The notes under the pieces: generated by a model | Told to the model about the DNA's origin: nothing | The model's input: only the letters and a program-made list of their open reading frames with translations | Databases searched by the model: none | Shown: positions 48,860 through 59,739 of the stretch, in pieces | Layout of the letters: the number at the start of each line of letters is the position of its first letter | Numbering within the stretch: the stretch's first letter is position 1 | Origin: Skeletonema tropicum | Taxonomy: Eukaryota > Bacillariophyta > Thalassiosirophyceae > Thalassiosirales > Thalassiosiraceae | Assembly: GCA_037178625.1 (NCBI GenBank) | Contig: CM074149.1 | Coordinates: 372,001 to 436,000 of the forward strand | Direction: 5' to 3' | Length of the DNA stretch: 64,000 nt | Program-made: the position numbers and the translations under genes

Positions 48860-49378
48860 CGGCCCTCGGGGCCCCCGTTCATGGAGTGCAGAGCAGCGTA
48901 ATAGGGGGCCGCAGGTGCCCTTCTATTACAGGTGGGAAAATTCATTATTTTTCACCCCCATTATTCTACAGAGTTATAGGTAGGAATCAGTACATGTGTT
49001 TTTTAGTGAGAAGGTTTACTTTAGGGACACGTAGAGTCCTCGGTAGAGACTACCGGCGTAGGATCTGTATGTGTTCCTATGTAGAAAGCAAGAAGTACCT
49101 GTTGAAAGCGAGAAATTGACTGTACTAGATGCGCTTTTTGAGCATCTAAATCGGTCTGTACGAGAAAGAAATACAGGTTTTACACGGGCGTTAGTCGATT
49201 TAGTTTTTGTCTTTCTTCGTCACGAGAAAATGTCTTTTTGTAAAACTGTGCTTGATATATCGAATCGTGCGCTTGCAGATGTTTTACTGATCACCAGATG
49301 CAGACGCTTAATTGAGTTGTTGTATTCTTTGTGTTGAGAAAGTGTCTGTTTTGTAAAACTGTGCAGTGATCAATTTTA
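48860..49378. other. Helitron 3' flank, non-coding
   Basis: Between the satellite and the helicase stop codon I see two hairpins and a short repeated motif (AAAATGTCTTTTTGTAAAAC near 49227 versus AAAGTGTCTGTTTTGTAAAAC near 49340). The 88-codon plus-strand frame has no recognisable feature. Confidence 0.5.
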
Positions 49379-49990
49379 CTAATCACCAGATGAAGATCCT
49401 GCGAAGTAATCACTTGGGATTTCATGATCCTTCTTCGCTTCTTTCCACTTCTTGTTCGGGTTGGTTATGATGTTGGTAATCCTGGTTGTCAGGTCTGTCC
49501 TGTCTTTGATGAAATTGCCCTTGATTGCTGCTGCGTACGATGTTTCTGTGATTTCTTCCAACTTTCTCTTGCTATACCTTGTCTTCGACTCTTCTGCCTT
49601 CCCCTCCAAGTATTTCACCCAATTTGCTCGCTTCTTGTACGATTCGCAGAACTGGCCATTTTGCTTTCTCTTGCAATTTTTTAATCGGTTCGTTGAAATG
49701 TTGCTTCCGGTCCAGTATATGGCACTGTCCGACGGGTATGCTTGATCTTTGGAGCCAAGTGTTTTGCCTCTGCTGGTAGCCACGTACATTGTTCCAAGAA
49801 ACTTGCTAATCTCCCACAACTCATCTGCTGGATCTATTATCATGCGGTTCCAGCGGTCTCCTTTGTCGAATCCAGCTTCGAGTCCTTGACAGCGGTGGAT
49901 GGTGATGGCGTAGGCAATTTGCAATGGCATGAATAATGCGGTGCAGCATCCTCTGTTGCAAATCTGCTCGTAGGGTGGGATTGGCACGTG
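49379..49990 (-). CDS. Helitron helicase, last exon (Pif1 motif VI and C-tail)
   Basis: The exon starts right after the acceptor TTGCGCACAG, with a CTAAC branch-like sequence upstream, and reads in phase HVPIPPYEQICNRGCC, then FMPLQIAYAITIHRCQGLEA. The AYAITIHRCQG block is motif VI of Pif1/RecD-type helicases. It continues with an ATSRGKTLG stretch and a Lys-rich tail ending SSSGD. Splicing to the preceding exon at 50105 keeps the codon phase exactly. Confidence 0.75.
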   Translation of the reverse strand, partial: HVPIPPYEQICNRGCCTALFMPLQIAYAITIHRCQGLEAGFDKGDRWNRMIIDPADELWEISKFLGTMYVATSRGKTLGSKDQAYPSDSAIYWTGSNISTNRLKNCKRKQNGQFCESYKKRANWVKYLEGKAEESKTRYSKRKLEEITETSYAAAIKGNFIKDRTDLTTRITNIITNPNKKWKEAKKDHEIPSDYFAGSSSGD

Positions 49991-50104
49991 CTGTGCGCAA
50001 TAAGTTGGGGTAGGATGCATTTGTATCAGTATGAAATGAGTTAGTAGTGTTTTCGCAGAGAGTGGCAATTGTCTTGTGTCTTTCGTGTGTCAACTTTTAC
50101 TCAC
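49991..50104 (-). other. Helitron intron, 114 nt
   Basis: Donor GTGAGT, acceptor GCACAG and a CTAAC element lie on the minus strand. Removing it joins NNPT to HVPIPPYEQ in frame. Confidence 0.75.
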
Positions 50105-52217
50105 CGTTGGGTTGTTCTTGTCCCATGGGTCCTCGCCTGGTGGTGGTTTGTATGTAGGGAAATCCACAACAATGTACTTCGGTAGGCTAACCTCACCTTT
50201 ACCGTTTGGTCCAACGGAGCGATCCTTATCGTAAACGATCTCGACAACTACCCCAATAGCTGAGACGTACAATCCTGAGTTGGGATCGATGTTGGCTGAC
50301 TCCAAGCAAACATGTGCACCTACGCACACATCAAAGGTGTAGAATAGCCTCCTGCCGTAAAAGTGCGACTGGTATGCTGTGTTATTGCCCGCCATCCTGC
50401 TGCTGAATTGACACCTGAGCCTAGCTATTGGTACTTTCAGTCGTTCGTGTGTTTTGATCAGCATGTCTACATTTTTCTGGGACATATCGTCCCGTTTCGC
50501 GTATACCCACAACGTCTTTGGGTCATTTTCTACCTCTTCCCTCAGTTTTGGATGATATTTTCCGAGTTCGTCTATGTGTAGTTTGATCAGGCGCTTTGCA
50601 TCCTCATCAGTCTGGTTCCCCACTCTCATCCTGTTCATGAGATCGCTATCCTCCTTGTCTTTTGCTCTAAAATTCTTCGTCAACATGAAGACCACATCCG
50701 TCATCATCTCAGTCAAGATTTTGCTACCCTCGTAATCGCATATTTGATTGTTTTTACTCTTTCCTGTCATTGTTTTTGGCCTATCGTTGTTGTGGTATTC
50801 GTGGTAGCCGTTTATTGCTCCCCCCTTGTTGGACGGTGGCAGCTGGTAGTCGTCACCGAAGAACAACACAACCGGGACACCGCCCCACCTCTCCCGTTTA
50901 TTGTGCCCATTAAATGCGCAATCTCTCACATGCTCCTCTGCACCGAATGTTACGTGTGAGCCCAACATGCTTCTTTCATCGACCATCAGTACGAGCAGCT
51001 CTTTCAGTTTATTGCACATTTCTTCTCTTCTTTTTGCGTCCAATGATTTGTAAGGTACCTGTACGTTAATTCCCAGAAGTGAGTGCAACGTGCACCCTTT
51101 GACGTTGTACGCTGCGCTGCCTGAAGGAGCAGCAACCTGGACTGTCTTGTTCGAATCGGTCAGCTTCCTGATGATGGAAATGATGGTGTTAATTACCAGC
51201 GATTTCCCGCACCCACCCATTCCTGTAATTGTTGCTCGTAGCGGCTTGTAATCCTCGTCATTATCAAGGAATTTCACCACAGTATCGACAGTGGCGAGTA
51301 CGATCATCGCCTGTTCCTCGGACAGTTCCTCGATGTTGTAACTTGATCCGTCAGATTTCGTGGGTATTGTTGCGCCTGAATGATCGTCCATCATGGCTCT
51401 GGCACGTTGCTCTCTGAGTTTGACTGTGTACTCCTCCCCTGGTATTGTTACGTCTCTTTCTCCATCAAACGAGCTCTTCGACCAATCGTGATTCAATCCT
51501 ACGTCGATTTTCTTGCCCCCCAAAAGTAACTCATCCACTTTCCTATCAGAGAGTTGGGTCGAGTGCAAATGATTCAGGTGTTGATCTACCTCGTCATCGT
51601 CGAGCTCGTCAATGTTGACATCTGCTTGAATTGTCCCTTTTCTTGCCACACATTCGATCCTTTTTTCTTGCGCGTATCTAACAGCTCTCTGGTATTCGGT
51701 CCAAACACTTGTAGGGACCTGTCTTTTCTGCAGCATCAACTTGAATGTATTGATTGTTCTCTGTCTGTCGCGTAAATTAAGTGGTTTGTCGAAGCTCCAT
51801 GGCTTGTGAAGTAACAACATTCCTCTTGCATAATCGTAGTCCACCGGGTAACGTGGTCTGCAATTGAGTCCTTTGGCGATGAGTATCCTGTTCATGCGTC
51901 TATTGCTGTCAGGGTCTATCATGAACTTTTTCCTACACCACTCCTTGTAAAAGTACTGATCCAAGGTCAGTTTGCTGTACTTTTCCTCCCTGCTTGCATA
52001 GCTATAGACCAAGTCGTTTGGCTTAGGGTCGGATGATTTTCGTAGCTTCAGACAATTCTGAACCGACACGTAAGTGATCACATCTGAACAGAGTGTTAAA
52101 CTCAGCCTATCAATCTCGTGCACCGCCTCTTGTATGCTGATGAGCCTTTTGCTTGTCATCCAGTTCAGTGACATTTTCACCAATGTTTGGACACCACTTA
52201 TATCCTCGGAGCTTTTG
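50105..52217 (-). CDS. Helitron Pif1-like helicase exon
   Basis: An exon of about 704 codons is fully open. Counting from the TTG codon at 52183, the Walker A box GMGGCGKS is at residues 321-328, Walker B LMVDERSML at 399-407, and FFGDDYQLPP, the Pif1-type GD.QLPP block, at 441-450. The AAPSGSAAYN stretch is motif Ia. Pif1-type helicases unwind DNA during Helitron rolling-circle transposition. The upstream acceptor CCTCCCAG (ending at 52218) restores phase from the Rep exon, giving ...NIVQ-SKSSEDISGVQTL. The long open exon with every helicase motif intact contrasts with the broken N-terminal part. Confidence 0.85.
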
Positions 52218-52476
52218 CTGGGAGGTGAGAATTAATAGTGGCGGTAGGTTGTGTTAGCAGTGGGGTTAACAGTGTTCGATTGTTTCAATTTGCAAAATTG
52301 TGCACTGCACAGTTTTACCAAAGTCGATGGCGGAATACAGTGAGGTTACCCAGCGTAAGATTTTGTTTCAATTTGCAAAATTGTGCACCGCACAGTTTTA
52401 CCAAAGAAGATGGCGGAATACACAACTGCACTGAATTCAGTGTGAGAGACAACTTTCATCTTCAGAGCACACTTAC
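52218..52476 (-). other. Helitron intron, 259 nt, with internal tandem repeat
   Basis: Donor GTAAGT follows ...AACATTGTGCAAAG, and acceptor CCTCCCAG follows a GCTAAC branch-like element. The intron contains a 93-bp-period duplication (52281 and 52374) of a block with AAAATTGTGCACTGCACAG, itself a near palindrome. Confidence 0.75.
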
Positions 52477-53519
52477 CTTTGCACAATGTTCTGCACTGCT
52501 TCTTTCTCCTTCTTGGACGTGTGGTTCTTCTTGCTGGCGTATGCTACGACATATTTGCAAACGTTCTCAATCTCGCTGACATCGGGTTTGTCTGGATGTG
52601 ACCTATAAACCAGTAGCTGGATATCTATGTTTGCCCTCCAGGTTTGCAACAGTGTCCTACTGTGCTGACATGACTTTCGCGACTTTGTACGGCGTAGTTG
52701 GAAGTGTTCCACTCCCTTTTGATCTGTTACTATCACCGATACTTTGCTGAGTGGTTTCCCATCTGTATCACACTTGCCGTACTCTGTCTCCGTACCGTAC
52801 CCAAACCTACACTCACGACGTTCGCATTTCGTATTTGTACCAAGGCAATACACATTGCAGTGGTGCACCATGCACTCCTGGCACAGCATTCGGGCGTCCT
52901 CTCCCTTATGCACGCTTTCGCAGAACCGATGCATTAGCGGATTTGTTGAGTCGGGAGATCTGTCCGACACGTGGTTCTCATTCACTTCGACGTCGGCTGT
53001 CATGTCGAGCACATTTGTCGCGTATGTTTCCAGCACTTTGGCCTTTTCCTCTTCCGTGTCTGCTCGATAGAAGTCATTCAGATATGCCTTGTCCTTGGAA
53101 ATGCCCAACAAGTGCAGATGTATCTGACCCCTTCCTGGCGCAAATTCGACTCTTGCCCAGTAATGCTCGATACCAAGCGCGTCCTTCGCAACTGTGTCGA
53201 GAAAGACTTTCGACCTCTTCATGAAAAAATCATTGACATACACTGTGAATCTCTTGACTGATTTGGTCATGGCCTTGAAGTCGTTTTTCTGCAGCAATTC
53301 GACCTGTTTGAGATTTTGTGCAGTTCGCTCAAGGCTGATCATCAGACGACGTAGATCCGGCCACCAGTTTTCGGCACAAGATAACGTGATGAAATGGGTA
53401 GGCGGACCGTGTCCACGTGAAATATGGAAGTCAATCCACGATTCTAGCTCGTCCTGCTTCCCCCTCCAGAAACTGTCTGATCCACGTATAACCCCTAGCG
53501 ATGTATCGCAAACTTGTTA
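52477..53519 (-). pseudogene. Helitron Rep (HUH/Y2) domain
   Basis: The protein reads QVCDTSLGVIRGSDSFWRGK at its start, then HISRGHGPPTHFITLSCAEN and WWPDLRRL, the usual Helitron N-to-Rep transition. Counting from the Met at 53342, the HUH motif is H75-L-H77 in RGQIHLHLLGI, and the tyrosine pair is Y264 and Y268 in CKYVVAYASKKN, matching the Helitron Y-x3-Y pattern. A Cys-rich stretch (CQECMVHHCNVYC) lies between them. Rep nicks and joins DNA ends during rolling-circle transposition. Catalytic residues are intact, but a TAA codon at about 53520 interrupts the link to the upstream N domain, so the copy is probably dead unless that is a sequencing error. Confidence 0.8.
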
Positions 53520-53522
53520 ATA

Positions 53523-53985
53523 TAAGCTCATATCACCCTGCCTCAACTGCTGCTGCAACTCCCTCCACAGTTGGTGGCATTCTCACACTCGCACCCAAGG
53601 AAGTCTCTGTCTTTGTAAAAGAAATTGCCCTGGGTATGTTCGTATGACGCTGCAGCATGTTGAAGACGTACAGGCAAAACATCTGATCGTTAATGAATCT
53701 TCCATCTTGGTACCGTATCAAGTGAGTGGCCCAGCTACGGATATCTTTGACTTTCCCACGTCTGAGATCGTACACGTCTCCAATACCGCCAGGGAAGAGC
53801 CAAGGGAATGCATTCACGAACACTTGTCCCGTCGAATCAAACTCTCACTGTTGATGGTTCGATTGGTTGACATGGATTGTCGTTGGCATAATGTTGCAAG
53901 TACAAGATAAAGATGCTGGTTTAGCTAAAGTGCTCGAGTGGTAATTTGAACACAATAGGAATCATTCAATGGCTATAAAGGAATA
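53523..53985 (-). pseudogene. Helitron-like N domain, frameshifted
   Basis: Minus-strand reading gives EFDSTGQVFVNAFPWLFPGG, IRSWATHLIRYQDGRF and DQMFCLYVFNMLQRH, the conserved core of the Helitron-like N domain. A single-base shift near 53565 separates it from the continuation ELQQQLRQGDMSLY. A TGA near 53848 breaks the upstream link, unless the donor GTGAGT near 53978 splices past it. No acceptor restores the frame cleanly. Confidence 0.65.
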
Positions 53986-54889
53986 CACACTCACTTTATT
54001 GGCGCATTGTGGTCGATGGGAGGAAGTTGACCGGACCTTTTCCTTCTGATTCGTTTCCCCCCATGCATTGATCGCTATAACTTTAATTCCTTCACGATTT
54101 GGCCTGTTTCGAGGTCGGAAGGTATGTTGTAGTTCGGGGCGTACTGTCTCCATTTCAAACTCGTCTTCGTTGTTCTGTCCTCTGGTGTACCTGTCTGATG
54201 CCAGACAGTGTTTCTGCGGCGTCAGCCACGGCATATCTCGTCCGCTGCTTGCTGGGCTTTGTGTTCAGAGTTTGTATTTCTTCGCGACGTCATACAATGA
54301 GATCCCCATTCTTGATCCAATCTAGATTGGTTTCCTTAATTGTGATTCCATGATATCCATGTGATTAAGTTTGAGCCACTTGAGAGCCGCTATTACTTTC
54401 CTCTTGTTCACTTTGTAATGACGGCTGATAGATTCCCCGTCACGCGGTTGCTGATATGCCGCACAAATGTTACCATACTCGTCTCAGTCTGTGGCACTTC
54501 CATTCCATGCACATGTATTTATATTTTTTTCCTGAGCGGAAAGCAAAACGCAATGACGTTAATGCCATAGATACCATCCTTGATGTGCATCGACGAAATC
54601 ATGGGCGAACACCTCCGAATCAGGAGCTTCTCTGACATAGTCAGATCTTTCAGCTCACTGGGTATGTCGTATCTTTTACCACGGGATTGCCATTTTCGTC
54701 AATCTCATAACTCCTTCGCTGTCCCGCTCGTGATACCAGACTGGGTGGAAGTTGTTCTTCAAGAAATAGTCCGATTCTTTATGTTTCTTCGTTCTGCAAG
54801 TGGAGCAGATGACTCCTCGCATCGTGTGGCACTCTCCTTGACTTTCTCCGAAAATCGAGCCTGTTCTCGCGCAGACACTGCAAGTTTGC
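53986..54889 (-). pseudogene. Helitron N-terminal cysteine finger region, heavily broken
   Basis: Fragments in all three minus frames line up in Helitron order. They are CSVCARTGSIFGE..CSTCRTKKHKESD (a Cys-pair finger near 54.8 kb), NNFHPVWYHERDSEG, then SELKDLTMSEKLLIRRCSPM with HIKDGIYGI (about 54540-54675), HYKVNKRKVIAALKWLKLNH (about 54350-54415) and ETNLDWIKNGDLIV. At least four shifts or stops separate them. The region runs into the N gap at 54890. Confidence 0.65.
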
Positions 54890-55389
54890 NNNNNNNNNNN
54901 NNNNNNNNNNNNNNNNNNNNNNNNNNNNNNNNNNNNNNNNNNNNNNNNNNNNNNNNNNNNNNNNNNNNNNNNNNNNNNNNNNNNNNNNNNNNNNNNNNNN
55001 NNNNNNNNNNNNNNNNNNNNNNNNNNNNNNNNNNNNNNNNNNNNNNNNNNNNNNNNNNNNNNNNNNNNNNNNNNNNNNNNNNNNNNNNNNNNNNNNNNNN
55101 NNNNNNNNNNNNNNNNNNNNNNNNNNNNNNNNNNNNNNNNNNNNNNNNNNNNNNNNNNNNNNNNNNNNNNNNNNNNNNNNNNNNNNNNNNNNNNNNNNNN
55201 NNNNNNNNNNNNNNNNNNNNNNNNNNNNNNNNNNNNNNNNNNNNNNNNNNNNNNNNNNNNNNNNNNNNNNNNNNNNNNNNNNNNNNNNNNNNNNNNNNNN
55301 NNNNNNNNNNNNNNNNNNNNNNNNNNNNNNNNNNNNNNNNNNNNNNNNNNNNNNNNNNNNNNNNNNNNNNNNNNNNNNNNNNNNNNNNN
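54890..55389. other. Assembly gap, 500 N
   Basis: A run of exactly 500 undetermined bases, probably a fixed-size scaffold gap. Frames reported through it are meaningless. It hides the Helitron 5' end and the mutase promoter. Confidence 0.99.
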
Positions 55390-55437
55390 TACTGCATAAT
55401 CCATGCCATCACAGCATACCATACCATAGCAATCAAG

Positions 55438-58230
55438 ATGATGATTATGAAGAAGCAGCGAACAGCACGACGACGACGACTAAGCACTACCGTCGTGGCG
55501 GCGACGACAATTGCTCTTCTCTCAGTTGCCGCCACAATATCTGCATTTGCGCCGCCGCCATTGAGCGAGCGCATCATCTCTACTGCTACTGTTTCTCTCC
55601 AAAGCACCAGTTCTCAAAATCCATCATCATCATCGGACGAGGAGCTCACCATCGAAGGCTACTCACGCTGCCTCTCACCACGAGAAGCCAAACGATCCGT
55701 CAAGAATGAGTCCCGCCAATACAGTATCATCGATCGCAAGCCCAAGTGGCAAAGACCTCTTTCGTTGGTGTCCAAGGGAGTGAAGAAAGTGATTACCCAG
55801 AAGCCGAAGAAGCCTGGCTCGCTTATTTTGTTGAGGTGTGGGGAATCCAAGTGGACCAAGACTGGGCGGTTCACAGGTTGGGGTGAGTCTGAGTAGATTA
55901 TACTTATCATGTATGTGTGCATGAATATATGCATACAATACATGCACATGCATAGAACTATGTACTAACACTAACACGCTCGATCTACAATACCTCCACA
56001 TCCACATTACACAACATACAGCCGATCCAGACATTATCAAACCAGGAATACTCGAAATGGAACATGCCGCTCGCCTCCTCCTAAGCGAGGGCTACGAACC
56101 AGACATCATCTACACATCACGATTAACCCGCGCCGTCAAAAGTACATGGGCAGTCCTCAACGAACTCAACGCTCCCTATTTGCCCGTCTACAAAAGTTGG
56201 CGTCTCAATGAACGGAATTATGGAGCATTGACTGGATTGAAAAAGATGGATGCCGCCAAAGAATTGGGTGTGGAGGTGGTGCAGGCTTGGAGGAATTCGC
56301 TCAAGGCTAGGCCACCGCCGATGAAGAAGGATGATACGTATTATCCAGGAAAGGATCGCAGATACGAGGATCTTACGGAGGAGCAGATTCCCTTGACGGA
56401 GAGTTTGATGGATTGTATGGAGAGGGCTAGGCCGCTTTGGGAGTATGGGATTAGAAAGGAGCTTGAGAGGGGGGTAAGTTATCACGTGTCTCCCTGCTTG
56501 TATATTTGCATGTGATAGGTCATTTCTAACAACACTACTTTTGTTCATTATTAGAATACTGTGTTGGTGGTGGCTCATACTAATACGCTTCGTGGGTTGA
56601 TGAAGGTTATTGATGGTGAGCTTATTTGTTTTTGTGTGGATTGTGTTTGAAGTAGTAGTTGTGTATTGTATTCGTATTCTGTGGAACAAATATTGTTGCT
56701 GATATGAATATCTTTCTTGACTCTCTTTCACTTATTGTAGACATTGACGACGATGATGTTCAAGAAGTCTCCATGCCAGCCGGTATTCCATTCGTGTACA
56801 AGTTTGATTCCAGCATGAAGCCTCTTCCACCACCAGAGGGCAAACTTTCCCAGGCACACACCTCTGGAATTTTCCTTGAGAAGCCGGGTTTGTTAAAAGA
56901 GGCACTCAAAAAGACAGAGCAATGGAATGAAGTTTTACCCGGTAGTTTTGGACAAACGGTTAAGGTCAATCGTGTCTCTTCAATGGAAAAGGCTCTGATG
57001 AAGTTGAAAGAAGATCAGGCCATGTCAGAGGTAGGGCAGAGAGGTGTCGTTGTAGATCCAAATGATGACGGGCAATTGATTATTACAAATAACCTTGCCG
57101 AATTTGAAGAGATTGATTCCGAGTTTGAAGACTTCTTCGATGGTGATGGTGCTAAGGAAGCAGAGGCTGTCTCTGTGCCTTTGCCAAATATTCAAAAAGC
57201 TGAAGAGATTGCTCCTGGAATTATGAAACAGGGCAATTCAAAGGATCCTGTGGTAGTTTTCATACGTCATGGAAGGACGCCTCATAATAACTTGGGTCTC
57301 TTTACGGGATGGGAAGATCCGCCGCTAGCTCCTGATGGAGTGGAAGATGCAAAGAATGCGGGGAAGCTCCTTCGATTGCATGGCTTTGAATTCGATGTTG
57401 TGTATACATCATGGTTAACGAGAGCGATTGAGACTGCCTGTAAGTGCATGTGCTACGACTTGTATGTAGTATGGCTGTGAAATGAATGCCTAACTTTTGC
57501 TTAAATTTACTTCTTAGGGTATTGTTTGGACGAGCTTGGTGACACATGGACACCAATCATCAAATCCTGGCGTCTCAATGAGAGAATGTATGGCGCCCTC
57601 ACAGGCAAAAGCAAGCAAATGATTGCCAATGAGTATGGAGAAGACCAGCTGAAGAAATGGCGACGTGGATTCAAAATATGTCCGCCACCAGTTTCATCCT
57701 ATTCATTGAGCTACCCTGGGAACGACTACAAGCGAACCAAGTATGTCAGAGACCTAAGGATTTCTTTATCAGAAACTATCAATCGTAGTTTGGAGGCGAG
57801 ACAGTTGCAAATCCACCGGAAATTTCCTAAAACCGAAAGTCTACACCTTTGCATGAAGAGATCTATCCCATACTACACTCAATGTATTGTTCCAGAGGCA
57901 GTGAATAAGGGGAAAAGGGTTCTCATTACCAGCCATGAGAATGCAATCAGAGGAATCCTTATGCACTTGTGTGAAATTCCAGAGGAAGCCATGAATCAAC
58001 TACACCTTCCGAATGGTCTGCCTTTAGTGTATAATGTCAAGAGGAAGTGCATTACGCTCCTTGACGATGGAAGTGGTGTGGATCCAATGACGAAGCATGA
58101 CTTTGGTCCAGCAGCACAATATCTATTCCGACCATGTGAACTCGACGATGACTTCTTTGATCAGATGGAGCAGCAGGCTTTGGAGAATCAACCGAAAGAT
58201 GCAAAGGAAAAGGTTACATCAGTCGTATAG
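55438..58230 (+). CDS. Tandem two-domain phosphoglycerate mutase, plastid-targeted, five exons
   Basis: Exons 55438-55882, 56022-56473, 56555-56615, 56741-57439 and 57518-58230 total 2370 nt (789 residues) and keep frame across four GT-AG introns of 139, 81, 125 and 78 nt. Residues 1-35 form a basic stretch and hydrophobic signal segment ending ISAFAP, close to the ASAFAP motif of diatom plastid proteins, so plastid import is likely. Two cofactor-dependent PGAM (GpmA-type) domains follow. Domain 1 (about 129-340) reads LLRCGESKWTKTGRFTGWA: the phosphorylated His is Cys134. Its second His survives in VVAHTNTLRGL. Domain 2 (about 490-760) keeps RHG (His496) in FIRHGRTPHNNLGLFTGWED and has ITSHENAIRGIL. 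Domain 2 should interconvert 3- and 2-phosphoglycerate; domain 1 is probably inactive and structural or regulatory. An earlier in-frame Met within the gap cannot be excluded. Confidence 0.92.
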
Positions 58231-58700
58231 AGGGTACGAGAAGCAGCTCTTGTGAGGAAACAAGGATGCTCTGTATCGTCAATCATCATCGAGGGTGACG
58301 AAACTACAAGTTGAAGGAACCAGAAGATCTCGCTACACCAAACTTGAAAGAACGAGTAAGAGTATAGAGAGTTGCATTGCATTAGAAGTGTTTGTAGAAG
58401 GTATATAAATAGAATGATGTTATACGTGAGATGAAGCAAGCTAAGTTACGTCACGTTTAGTAGAAGATTATTACATAGATAGTGTGTTTAAGTTGATTTC
58501 GTTGTATTATTGTCGTGGCATCATTTTTATTGATCCAGCATACAACATGAAGTGTGCATATTACATGAAATTGCTCTTGAGCTGACCTACCAGTAATTTG
58601 TCCTGTGTTTATGGATGTCTCTCACAACGTAAGAAGTACAAAGGCAACAGAGCTTGCCTCTCTCGTATCGACTCCTGTCAGTGAAATCACCACACCAAAC
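58231..58700. other. 3' untranslated and intergenic region
   Basis: Sequence between the mutase stop and the stop of the converging hypothetical gene. No structured element was seen apart from AT-rich stretches suitable for polyadenylation. Confidence 0.4.
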
Positions 58701-59210
58701 CTAGACACAGGCTACACAAAAGATTAGATCAAAAACATTGCAATCATCAAAAGTTGCTTCAGAGTAGTCATCGTCATCATCATCATCTGCTGAACAACTG
58801 GGTGCTTCGAAGGAGAATACCTCTATTGTTATACAGTCTGAAAACGTGACATTCTTCTTCTTTGTCTTCTTCTTGTCACCTGTTGGCTCAGGCTCAGTAT
58901 TGCAATCTACGGCTTCTTTTGCATCCACCCCTTCACGCCCACAGTGGACATGATCTTCTATCGCCTCTACATCTTCCCTTCTTTCACAGCCTTCTTGTCT
59001 CAAGTCTTCGTCTTGATGTGCACTGTCACCTTCTTCTGTAGAATGTAAAGCGGCCTTTCGTAGCAGCTGGCTCCGAGTTGATTTCAGAAACACTGTAGCG
59101 AACGAATCAAGTGACGAAGAGAGGGGATGATGATGGGAAGTTTTTCTCATTGCAAGAAATGTATTGATGTGGCTGATGTAACAGTGTGTAGTGCAGTTAA
59201 ATACTGGCAT
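58701..59210 (-). CDS. Hypothetical acidic protein with VTFSD motif
   Basis: The frame of 169 codons converges on the mutase gene. The Met at 59150 (MRKTSHHHPLSSS) looks a better start than the one at 59210, which is preceded by a Cys/Thr-rich leader. Features are a highly charged middle (DEDLRQEGCERREDVEAIED), a basic run KKKTKKKN followed by VTFSDCITIEVFSFE, and a poly-Asp stretch near the end. Many diatom proteins carry a short basic stretch followed by V-x-F-S/N-x-x-V/I, usually of unknown function, and this resembles it. No known domain is present. The true C-terminus or an additional exon is not certain. Confidence 0.45.
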   Translation of the reverse strand: MPVFNCTTHCYISHINTFLAMRKTSHHHPLSSSLDSFATVFLKSTRSQLLRKAALHSTEEGDSAHQDEDLRQEGCERREDVEAIEDHVHCGREGVDAKEAVDCNTEPEPTGDKKKTKKKNVTFSDCITIEVFSFEAPSCSADDDDDDDYSEATFDDCNVFDLIFCVACV

Positions 59211-59739
59211 ATAAACTACTCCTAAGTAGTATTATGATGGTCTCCTGAAAACGTTGAGCTGTTAGGATGAAAGATGAAGGTATTATTATCTCACACACCG
59301 TCGAAGAAATCTCATGCGGTGTTATCTCATTGATGAAGAATGTAGGTGTTTAGGCACAAATGCACTAAGTAGTACTGTCTGCGGTTATCGAGATAATCAG
59401 GTTTACCGTCCGTTCGACAAACTTGAATGGCGATAAGAGGGGCGTTGAGGTTGCACCTCTGAGCCAACGTGCGAAAGAACAACTTTGTGAGATTAGGATT
59501 ACTTCTCAAATAACCCTAGTTTAACCCCCTTTATGGAGAATGACACGTGGCAAATACAGAGAGTGTAAATGTCGCACACTTCTACTACCATATTTTTATC
59601 TAACTAATCTCACTCTATCGACCTACATACTCCTAAGTAATAAGTACGGGGAAACGATTGGCTTCGTCCCGATAGGCAGAAATAATAGTGTGCCGTAAGA
59701 TACGCACGCGGTGGCGATGGGATGATTTGGGCGACCTTG
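59211..59739. other. Intergenic spacer
   Basis: No supported gene or structured element before the first copy of the diverged duplication. Confidence 0.4.

Larger units (their letters stand above)
48860..54889 (-). mobile_element. Autonomous-type Helitron, decayed, cut by assembly gap
   Basis: Minus-strand order is cysteine-rich finger, Helitron-like N domain, HUH Rep with two tyrosines, Pif1-type helicase, then 3' flank. This domain order is diagnostic for Helitrons (rolling-circle transposons). The 3' side ends against the satellite at 48859/48860, where the GC-rich hairpin GGCCC-TCG-GGGCC (48861-48873) lies. A second hairpin, GTAATAG...CTATTAC, occupies 48898-48929. I could not find a canonical CTRR end, so the exact 3' terminus is unsure. 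The 5' end is hidden in or beyond the N gap. Confidence 0.8.

Noticed and set aside
53520..53550. A short intron joining Helitron N domain and Rep
   Set aside because: The possible GTGATA...ACAAG segment is only about 24 nt and lacks a branch element; a frameshift plus a nonsense codon explains it better.
54580..55896. A 438-codon plus-strand frame joining Helitron antisense to the mutase
   Set aside because: It crosses 500 N and is open only because N codons cannot be stops; the real mutase start lies after the gap.
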